Assembly: GCF_030719035.1 (NCBI RefSeq)
Contig: NZ_CP132203.1
Location: 2,666,001 to 2,730,000 of the forward strand
Length of the DNA: 64,000 nucleotides
Direction of reading: 5' to 3'
DNA from: Hahella sp. HNIBRBA332
GTDB taxonomy: Bacteria; Pseudomonadota; Gammaproteobacteria; Pseudomonadales; Oleiphilaceae
Shown here: one piece after another, positions 54,801-61,633 of the stretch
How the letters are laid out: every line of letters starts with the position of its first letter
Position numbering within the stretch: the first letter of the stretch is position 1
Position numbers and translations under genes: made by a program
Notes under the pieces: model-generated
What the model was told of the DNA's origin: nothing
Databases searched by the model: none
What the model saw: the letters and a program-made list of their open reading frames with translations, nothing else

Positions 54801-57800
54801 GTAGCGCCCGGCAATGGGTTTGAGCAGGCGGTGGCGGACGTATGGGGAGAAGTGCTGCAGCAGGAGGTCATCGGCGTACGTGACAACTTCTTCCAACTGG
54901 GCGGTCACTCCCTGCTGGCGACCCAGATTATCGCCCGCCTCAACCAGCGCTTCGGCGCTAGCCTCACCGTGCGCAATCTGTTCGAATGTCCCAATGTAGC
55001 GGAACTCGCCGCCCTGGTGCGCGAACGCAGCATCGCCGCCATGGAGACCTCTGCGGAGAAAGCCATCCGTCGCACGCCCACCGGCGGCGCCCGGCGCGCC
55101 TCCCTGGCGCCGGCGCAGATGCGTCTATGGTTCCTCAGCAAGATCGACGGAGGCAGCAGCGCCTACAACCTGCACATGACTGTGCGCATCAATGGCGAGC
55201 TGCACGCGGACCGCCTGCAGGAGGCGTTCGCCTGCGCCTCAGCGCGGCATGAGATTCTGCGCACCACCTTCCATGAAGACGACGCCCTGGGGGCGGATGG
55301 CGCGCCCTATCAACGCATTCACCCAGAACTTCCCTGCGAGTTTCTCCAGGCCAGCGTGGAATCCCACCCGTCTGAGCGGCGCGAGGCGGAGGCGGAACGG
55401 CTGGCCGTGGAAGCAGCGCAGACGCCTTTCGACCTGAGCCGCGGGCCTTTAGTGCGGGTGCTGCTGGTGCGACTGGCGCCGCGTCGCCATGTCATGTTGC
55501 TGGCGATGCACCACATCATTTCCGACGGCTGGTCCATTGGCGTCCTGTTTAACGAAGTGAAGGCGTTCTATCAGGCCATCAACCCGGAAACCTTCGCCCT
55601 GGACGCCGCCGCGACGCTCAATCTGCCGCCTCTGTCCCTGCAATACGCCGACTACGCCGCCGAGCAGATTTTGCGCCTGGAGCGGCCGGAAGCGCAGCGG
55701 CAGCTGGAATACTGGCGCACGCAACTGGCGGACGCGCCGCCTCTGCTGGAACTGCCCCATGACCGTCCACGCCCGGCGCAGGCGGATTTCGCCGGCGACA
55801 CCTTGCCCTTTCATATCGACAGCGGCCTCACCGCAGCGTTGCGCCGCTTCGCCGACGCCGCCGGAGCCAGCCTGTTCATGGTGAGTTGCGCCGCCTTCGC
55901 CGCCTTGATGAAGGTGTACAGCCGTCAACGGGACATTGTCATCGGCGCGCCGGTAGCGAACCGCACCCGCCCCGAGCTGGAGCCGCTGATCGGCTTCTTC
56001 GTGAACACGCTGGCGCTACGCATTCGCAGCAAAGAAGATTTTAGTTTCAATGAGTTACTGAAAGAAGTTAAAACCGTTTCTCTTGACGCTTATGAACATC
56101 AGGACCCGCCTTTCAACAAAGTGGTGGAGTCGCTGGAGCTGGATCGCGCCCTTAACCACAACCCGTTGTTCCAGGTGATGTTCGTGTTGCAGAACGCGCC
56201 CACCGTGACGCGGGAAACACCGGACCTGGAGATCACGCCATTCCCAATCCGTCAGCAGCGCGCCGCGTTTGACCTGCTGTTCTCCCTGACCGAATCTCAG
56301 GGGCGGATGCACGGCGAGGCGGTCTATAACCGCACTTTGTTCGATCGCGCCAGCATCGAACGCATGCTGGAGGTGTATCTGAGCCTGCTGGAGCTGTGCG
56401 TCAACCGTCCGGATGAACCGGTGCTGAGCCTGCCTCTGGCGGCGCCGGCGGAAATTCCCGCCCAACCTGCCCAGACGCCTGTCCCTTTGCCCGCCCTGAT
56501 TCAGGATCAATGCGAGCGCACTCCGGATCTGGAGGCCCTGAGCTGGACTCCTCAAGCCACGGCGCTGACGGAATGGTCACGGCTCAACTCCCACGTCAGC
56601 TACGGGGAATTCGCCCGCCTCGCCAATCAGGCGGCGGACTGGCTGCGGGAGCAAGGCGTGGCGAGCGGCGATGTGATGGCGCTCTGGTTGCCCCGCAGCC
56701 CGGAGCTGTTCGTACTCAAGTATGCGGCGCTGAAAATGGGCGTCGCCTATGCGCCGATCGATCCGGAACTCCCTCTGCCCCGGGTGCGGCAAATGGTGGA
56801 AAGCGCCGCGCCGCGCCTGCTGGTGGCGGTGAATGCGCAGCATGGTTGGGAAGACGCGCCCTGCGCCATCGCGCCGCTGCCGCAACTGTGGGCGCAACTG
56901 TCCCGTCGCCGCGCGGAACCACCGCCGCTGCCGGACCCGAACTGCATCGCCTATATTTTGTACACCTCCGGCAGCACCGGCGCGCCCAAAGGCGTCGCCA
57001 TGCCCCAGCGCGCGCTGAGCAATCTGGTGGTATGGCATCGTCAACATCCCCGCCTGAGCGCGCCGTCGCGCACCCTGCAGTTCGCCGCCATCGGCTTCGA
57101 CGTCTGCTTTCAGGAATTCGCCGCCACGCTGGCCTGCGGCGGCTCTCTGGTGCTGTGTCCGCCGCGCTTGCGGCAGGACCCGCGCGCCTTGATGACGTTT
57201 ATCCGGGAGCAAGGGGTGGAACGCTTGTTCTTGCCTTTCGTCGCCTTGCAGCAACTGGCGGAGACCCTGACTGGGAACGAGTCGGGCCAGAACCCCGTCG
57301 CCAGCGACAGCCTGCGCGATGTGGTCACCGCCGGCGAGCAGTTGCAGATCACCGCGCCGGTGCGCCGCTTCTTCCGGGAACGCCCGCACTGCCGTCTGCA
57401 TAATCATTACGGCCCCACGGAAGCCCATGTGGTGAGCGCTCTGCAACTGGATGATCAGCCTGAACGCTGGCCCGTCCTGCCCGGCATCGGCGCGCCCCTG
57501 TGCGGCGTGCAACTGCATATCTTCAACCAGTTGGGACAGCCTGCGCCCGCCGGCGCCCCCGGCGAGCTGTATATCGGCGGCGTGTGTCTCGCCCAGGGCT
57601 ATGTCGGTCGCGACGACCTCACCGCCGAACGTTTTATCACCACCACCCTCATGAGCTCCCACGGCGAGATCAGTCAGCGCCTGTATCGCACCGGCGATCT
57701 GGCGCGCCGCACCGCCCAGGGGGAGTTCCTGTATCTGGGGCGCATTGATGAACAGGTGAAAATCCGCGGCTTCCGGGTGGAGCCCGGCGAAGTGGAGGCA

Positions 57801-59732
57801 GTGCTGAACAGCCATGACGACATCAAGGCGGCCGCAGTGATCGCCCGGGACGACGGCGCCGGCATGCGCTTGCTGGCCTATGTGGAGCCCCGCCAGACCG
57901 CCGGATTCGACATCGCCGATCTGCGCGCCTGGTTGCGCAAGCGTCTGCCCGACTACATGGCGCCGGCCCGCATCCTGACTCTGGAAAAAATGCCGGTCAC
58001 CGTAAGCGGCAAGATCAACCGCCGCGCCCTGCCCGCGCCGGACGCGCTGCGCGAGGCGCCGGAACTGCTGGCGGAGCCGCGTAGCGCTCTGGAGCGCAGT
58101 CTGCATGACATGTGGAGCGAACTGCTGGGGCTGCCGCATATCGATATTCTCGCCAACTTCTTTGAACTGGGCGGCCACAGCCTGCTGGTCACCCGTCTGC
58201 TCAACCGCATCCGCGCGCGCCTGAGCGTGGACGCCACGGTCAGAGACGTCTTCGAAAACCCCAGCATCGCCGAGCTGGCGGAGAGACTGGCGGCGCTCGC
58301 TCCCGCCGCATCGGACGACGACGAGCGGCTATGCGCGCAGACCCGGCCCGCCGCGCCGCCGCTGTCCTTCGCCCAGGAGCGGTTGTGGTTTCTGCATCAA
58401 CTGGAAGGCGCCGCGGCGGGGTACAACATGCCCATCGCCATGGAGCTGAAAGGCCCCCTGGACGACCAGGCGCTGCACGACAGTTTCCGCGACATCATCG
58501 CCCGCCATGAAGTGCTGCGCACCCGTTTTCATATGGCGGGGGACGCGCCGGTGCAGGAGATCCACAGCGACACGGCGCCGGACTGGCGCTTCTTTGATCT
58601 GTCCGCCCTGCCGGAGCCGGAGCGCGTCGAGCAAGTCCGGGAACTGGCGCGCCTGGAGGCCAACTACGCGTTCGACCTGGAGAGCGACCGCCTGTTGCGC
58701 ATTCGTCTGGTGCAATTGGAAGAACAGCGTCATGTGCTGCTGGCGACCATGCATCACATCATCTTCGACGGCTGGTCCAATAGCGTGTTCGTGCGGGAAT
58801 TGCAGGCTTTCTATCACAGCCGGCGCACCGGCTCCGCCGCCGGACTGCCGCCCATGCAGCTGCAATATGCGGACTTCGCCTGCTGGCAGCGCCGTCTGCT
58901 CACGCCGCAACGGGTGCAGCAGCATCTGGACTACTGGCGCCAGGAACTGCAGGACGCCCCGGAGGCCATCCGTCTGCCCCGTCGCCCCCACAGTGAGGCC
59001 GCAGGTTTGTGCGCCCTGGCGGTGCAGGATCTGCCGGCGCCGACAGTGACGGCGTTGCAGGAATTCAATCGCCAGCAGGGCAGCTCCCTCTACATGACCA
59101 TGCTCGCCGCCTTCGCCGCCCTGTTGCAGCGACTCAGCGGGCAATCGGACATTGTGGTGGGGACCACCGTCGCCAACCGCAATCGCCAGGAGCTGGAAAG
59201 CCTGATCGGCTTCTTCGTCAACTCGCTGCCGATCCGACTGCGTCTGGACGCCAGCGCCAGCTTTCTGGAACTGCTGACCCAGGCGCGCGATAAAACCCTG
59301 CAGGCGCAGGCGCATCAGGAACTGCCTTTCGACCTGTTGGTGCGTTCGCTGCAAACTCCCAGAGTGGCGGGCCGGCAGCCCATCTTCCAGGTGGTGTTCG
59401 ACTTCCAGAACGGCGATGCGCCGGCGTCCGCCGCACCGCCCAAAGCCGTCTTCCTGGACGATCTGGAGGTGTCCTATCTGCCGGGGCAGCGGGGCTCCGC
59501 CAAATACGATCTGGTGTTGTCCGTCAGCGCCCAGCCGGAGCAGGTGCGCATTGTCTTCGAATATGACCGTGAGCGCTTCACGGCGGAAGAAATCGCCGCG
59601 CTGCAGGAACACTACCTGCATCTGTTGGACGCCGCCGCGCAACGTCCCGGAGACAGCCTGTTGTCCCTGGCCGGCGCCGATGGCAAACCCGCCACCGGCG
59701 AAGCGGACGCGGCGGAGGAGTTTGATTTTTAA
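51858..59732 (+). CDS. Dimodular NRPS with terminal condensation domain: C-A(Ala)-PCP-C-A(Pro)-PCP-C
   Basis: I place the start at ATG 51858 (MTEASTAVQIYQF). The frame is open back to 51642, but that part overlaps the previous gene and reads as low-complexity Arg/Pro sequence. C1 has HHIIADAWS near 150. A1 (YTSGSTGLPKG near 625) has pocket DLFNNALTY, which I recall as an Ala signature. PCP1 Ser is near 1016. C2 has HHIISDGWS near 1219. A2 (YTSGSTGAPKG near 1701) has pocket DVQFVAHVV, close to the Pro code DVQLIAHVVK. PCP2 Ser is near 2106. A third, complete C domain with HHIIFDGWS near 2301 ends the protein, with no A domain after it and an acidic tail (AAEEFDF). It must therefore condense the chain with a residue carried by another protein, most simply the A-domain protein at 61634. 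AT-rich patches lie at 54510-54560 and 56030-56090. Confidence 0.94.
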   Translation: MTEASTAVQIYQFPLSFAQERLWFLHQFEGDNVAYNISAALQLEGPLDPAALQRALDTLVARHEILRTLFVSDGGLPTQRVTPSLHIAIERVWFADSDLEARKARAQAYFVERNRRPFDLSQGPLLRVTLVELDHSRSHALSWLNLCIHHIIADAWSVGVIVRELAALYRAALRHRPCELPPPALQYADFAVWQRERLQGETLRQELDFWRSQLQGAPALVNLPLDYPRTQQPSPDADCVRIDLPARLAHQARHFAGASGASLYMVLLAAFNVLIGRLSGQQDVVVGSLIANRNQADVEALVGFFVNTLPLRCDLSDDPNFRELVRRVKHTALNAYNHQDLPFERMVEALQPERDLSFPPLIQLLFVLQNAPMDAFELEGVQVTPLRLPQPGQIRFDLEVYGEEDADGFHLDFWFRSQLLHKDSVQRMARQYLTLLEAALNQPQRPVMGLPMLDRDQYGELSRGLFLEAQPYPDTLCIHQLFERRAERHPELTAVMRDGRSLSYGELNRRANRLAHLLIGRGIKLEDRIGICLDRSLDMVVALLAVFKAGASYAPLDPAYPTERIAYMLEDSGARLTLTQQTASGRLPENVATLMLDDLETLTSACEDSNPQHPVAADNLAYVIYTSGSTGLPKGVAIEHRSVGALIHWAQTQYHLEELEEVLATTSICFDLSVFEIFVTLCSGGRVHLADNMTALAERAGDLDAYSKVSLINTVPSAIQALLRANAVPPQVRTVNLAGEPLKQELVEQLYALPHIRRVYDLYGPSEDTTYSTCALRRPGGKANIGRPISNTLIHIIDENLQLVPRGVAGELLIGGRGLARGYLGKPELTAQRFIANPFSGDLSERLYRTGDLVRVNSDDQLEYLGRIDQQVKVRGFRIELGEIESCINNLRDNSEKIVKDGVVSVIKDDNLGPYLAAYVVGAPGRSIDADDLKRRLARRLPGYMVPEAIITLDAIPLTANGKTDRKALPIPQRSARETEYVAPGNGFEQAVADVWGEVLQQEVIGVRDNFFQLGGHSLLATQIIARLNQRFGASLTVRNLFECPNVAELAALVRERSIAAMETSAEKAIRRTPTGGARRASLAPAQMRLWFLSKIDGGSSAYNLHMTVRINGELHADRLQEAFACASARHEILRTTFHEDDALGADGAPYQRIHPELPCEFLQASVESHPSERREAEAERLAVEAAQTPFDLSRGPLVRVLLVRLAPRRHVMLLAMHHIISDGWSIGVLFNEVKAFYQAINPETFALDAAATLNLPPLSLQYADYAAEQILRLERPEAQRQLEYWRTQLADAPPLLELPHDRPRPAQADFAGDTLPFHIDSGLTAALRRFADAAGASLFMVSCAAFAALMKVYSRQRDIVIGAPVANRTRPELEPLIGFFVNTLALRIRSKEDFSFNELLKEVKTVSLDAYEHQDPPFNKVVESLELDRALNHNPLFQVMFVLQNAPTVTRETPDLEITPFPIRQQRAAFDLLFSLTESQGRMHGEAVYNRTLFDRASIERMLEVYLSLLELCVNRPDEPVLSLPLAAPAEIPAQPAQTPVPLPALIQDQCERTPDLEALSWTPQATALTEWSRLNSHVSYGEFARLANQAADWLREQGVASGDVMALWLPRSPELFVLKYAALKMGVAYAPIDPELPLPRVRQMVESAAPRLLVAVNAQHGWEDAPCAIAPLPQLWAQLSRRRAEPPPLPDPNCIAYILYTSGSTGAPKGVAMPQRALSNLVVWHRQHPRLSAPSRTLQFAAIGFDVCFQEFAATLACGGSLVLCPPRLRQDPRALMTFIREQGVERLFLPFVALQQLAETLTGNESGQNPVASDSLRDVVTAGEQLQITAPVRRFFRERPHCRLHNHYGPTEAHVVSALQLDDQPERWPVLPGIGAPLCGVQLHIFNQLGQPAPAGAPGELYIGGVCLAQGYVGRDDLTAERFITTTLMSSHGEISQRLYRTGDLARRTAQGEFLYLGRIDEQVKIRGFRVEPGEVEAVLNSHDDIKAAAVIARDDGAGMRLLAYVEPRQTAGFDIADLRAWLRKRLPDYMAPARILTLEKMPVTVSGKINRRALPAPDALREAPELLAEPRSALERSLHDMWSELLGLPHIDILANFFELGGHSLLVTRLLNRIRARLSVDATVRDVFENPSIAELAERLAALAPAASDDDERLCAQTRPAAPPLSFAQERLWFLHQLEGAAAGYNMPIAMELKGPLDDQALHDSFRDIIARHEVLRTRFHMAGDAPVQEIHSDTAPDWRFFDLSALPEPERVEQVRELARLEANYAFDLESDRLLRIRLVQLEEQRHVLLATMHHIIFDGWSNSVFVRELQAFYHSRRTGSAAGLPPMQLQYADFACWQRRLLTPQRVQQHLDYWRQELQDAPEAIRLPRRPHSEAAGLCALAVQDLPAPTVTALQEFNRQQGSSLYMTMLAAFAALLQRLSGQSDIVVGTTVANRNRQELESLIGFFVNSLPIRLRLDASASFLELLTQARDKTLQAQAHQELPFDLLVRSLQTPRVAGRQPIFQVVFDFQNGDAPASAAPPKAVFLDDLEVSYLPGQRGSAKYDLVLSVSAQPEQVRIVFEYDRERFTAEEIAALQEHYLHLLDAAAQRPGDSLLSLAGADGKPATGEADAAEEFDF

Positions 59733-59815
59733 GGCTATGCACGATTTCTAAGCGACCTGAACAGGTCTCAGCGACTGAGTAAAAGCTGTCCAGCGCGAGC
59801 CAATAACAATAAAGA

Positions 59816-59848
59816 CCCGCCGCTTGCCAACAGCCGTGACGCGGCGGG
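59816..59848 (+). other. GC hairpin before the radical SAM gene
   Basis: CCCGCCGC (59816-59823) and GCGGCGGG (59841-59848) form a perfect eight-pair stem with a 17-base loop, 22 bases before the radical SAM start codon and just ahead of its AAGGAAGG ribosome site. It lacks a T-run. It could stabilise the RNA or tune translation of the downstream gene. Confidence 0.5.
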
Positions 59849-59870
59849 CTAACAAGGAAGGAATGCGGAT

Positions 59871-61562
59871 ATGATCGATTGCCTGATTGTCGGAACCAAT
59901 ATGCCGCCCACTCCCGAGCACGTGGAGATGGTGCGTTCCGTCGATAATCACGGCGGAGCCTGGCGCGACCTGCGGCTGGCGTTTGTGGAGCACCAGGGGC
60001 AGCCCTACACGGCGCTGGATTTGATTAACCATATTTATGACGAAGCCGGCCAGTCCCACCGGCAGTTCAACAATCTCGACTTTCTCTGGCCGGCGGTGAC
60101 CTACCTGGCCTCATTCCTGCGCCGGCGCGGCTTCACCGTGGACTGGATCAACCTGTTTCAACAGGAAAAAGACGAGATGCGCCGCATCCTGCGCAGCGGT
60201 CAGGTGCGCACAGTGGCGGTCACCACCACGCTGTATGTGTCGCCCCAGCCCATGATCGAAGTGATCAAGTTCGTGCGCGAACACAGCGACGCCCATATCA
60301 TCGTCGGCGGGCCGTACATCTCCGGTCAGGCGGAGGTGCGCAATGCAGACGAGCTGGCCAGTCTGTTCGAGTATCTGGGAGCGGACACGTACGTCATCAG
60401 CTCCGAGGGCGAGCAGGCGCTGGCGCACATCATCAGCGCGCTGCAAAAAGGAGAGCCGCTGGACGGCGTCGCCAATCTGGCGATCCGCGATCCCAAAAGC
60501 CTGCTGCGGCCTTTTTCCCGCACGCTGGTGGAAACGGAGTACAACCCTCTGGAGGAAAACCCTGTCGACTATGGCCTGTTTCCACCAGACCAGCTTTCCC
60601 AGTTTATTTCTCTGCGCACCGCCAAGTCCTGTCCCTACAGCTGCGCGTTCTGCGGCTTTCCACAACGGGCGGGCGCTTACAAGACCCTGGCGCCGGATCT
60701 GGTGGAGCAGGAGCTGGACCGCATCGCCGCGCTGGGCAACGTGGACACCCTCACCTTTCTCGATGACACCTTCAACGTGCCGAAAAAGCGCTTCAAGGAA
60801 ATCCTGCGCCTGATGATCCGCAAGCAATACGGTTTTCGCTGGAATTCGTTTTACCGCAGCGATCAGGGGGATTACGAAACCATCCAGTTGATGCGCGAAG
60901 CAGGCTGCGAAGGCGTGTTCCTGGGCATTGAGTCCGGCAGCGACACCATGCTCAAGAACATGAACAAGACCGCGCGCCGGCGCAATTTCGCCGAGGCCAT
61001 ACCGCAATTACAGGAAGCCGGCATTTCCGCCCACGCCAGTTTGATCGTCGGCTTCCCCGGCGAAACTGAAGACACCATTAGGGAGACGCAAACGCTGATC
61101 GAGCAAAGCAAACCGGACTTCTATCGCGCCCAGTTGTGGTATTGCGATCCGCTGACGCCGATCTGGAAAAACCGCCAGGAATACGACCTGGAAGGCAATG
61201 GTTTCTCCTGGCGGCATCGCACCATGAACAGCGAAACCGCCTGTGACTGGGTGGAGCGTTTGTTCTTCGATATTCGCAATTCCACCTGGTTGCCCCAGCA
61301 CGGATTCGAACAATGGTCTACTTTCTATCTGCAGCGTCGCGGCTATACCCGCCAACAGGTGATCGACTACGTGGCCTTGTTCAATTCCACTATCAAGGCG
61401 CAGATGGCCGATCCCACGTTGAAGGCGATTCCCGCGCCGATACTGCAGCGCATGCGTACTCTATTGTTGGAAAAAACCACGGATGACGCCTTTATGGCGA
61501 ATATCCATCATAGAAGTAACGAGACAGTCAGCCAGGACGCGCTGGAAAGCTTTGCTTTCTAG
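59871..61562 (+). CDS. B12-binding radical SAM enzyme, PhpK-like methyltransferase family
   Basis: This 563-residue protein has an N-terminal cobalamin-binding-type region (about 1-190, with HIIVGGPYISG near 143) followed by a radical SAM core. The iron-sulfur motif is CPYSCAFC (CX3CX2C) near 257-264, and later segments TFLDDTFNVP and GVFLGIESGSDTML fit the barrel. The opening (CLIVGTNMPPTPEHVEMVRS, then WRDLRLAFVEHQGQPY) is the pattern I recall from the PhpK family, named for a phosphinate P-methyltransferase but found in many NRPS clusters with unknown substrates. It most likely methylates an unreactive carbon (or phosphorus) on a carrier-bound residue or the finished chain, using methylcobalamin and SAM. 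AAGGAAGG lies upstream of the ATG. It sits between the terminal-C protein and the next A-domain protein, so it probably acts on this pathway. The substrate is unknown. Confidence 0.88.
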   Translation: MIDCLIVGTNMPPTPEHVEMVRSVDNHGGAWRDLRLAFVEHQGQPYTALDLINHIYDEAGQSHRQFNNLDFLWPAVTYLASFLRRRGFTVDWINLFQQEKDEMRRILRSGQVRTVAVTTTLYVSPQPMIEVIKFVREHSDAHIIVGGPYISGQAEVRNADELASLFEYLGADTYVISSEGEQALAHIISALQKGEPLDGVANLAIRDPKSLLRPFSRTLVETEYNPLEENPVDYGLFPPDQLSQFISLRTAKSCPYSCAFCGFPQRAGAYKTLAPDLVEQELDRIAALGNVDTLTFLDDTFNVPKKRFKEILRLMIRKQYGFRWNSFYRSDQGDYETIQLMREAGCEGVFLGIESGSDTMLKNMNKTARRRNFAEAIPQLQEAGISAHASLIVGFPGETEDTIRETQTLIEQSKPDFYRAQLWYCDPLTPIWKNRQEYDLEGNGFSWRHRTMNSETACDWVERLFFDIRNSTWLPQHGFEQWSTFYLQRRGYTRQQVIDYVALFNSTIKAQMADPTLKAIPAPILQRMRTLLLEKTTDDAFMANIHHRSNETVSQDALESFAF

Positions 61563-61633
61563 GGCGGTTGCGCGGTCGGCGACCATAACAATAACGACAC
61601 TCATGAACGGAACAAGGAAAATAAGGAAAGACC

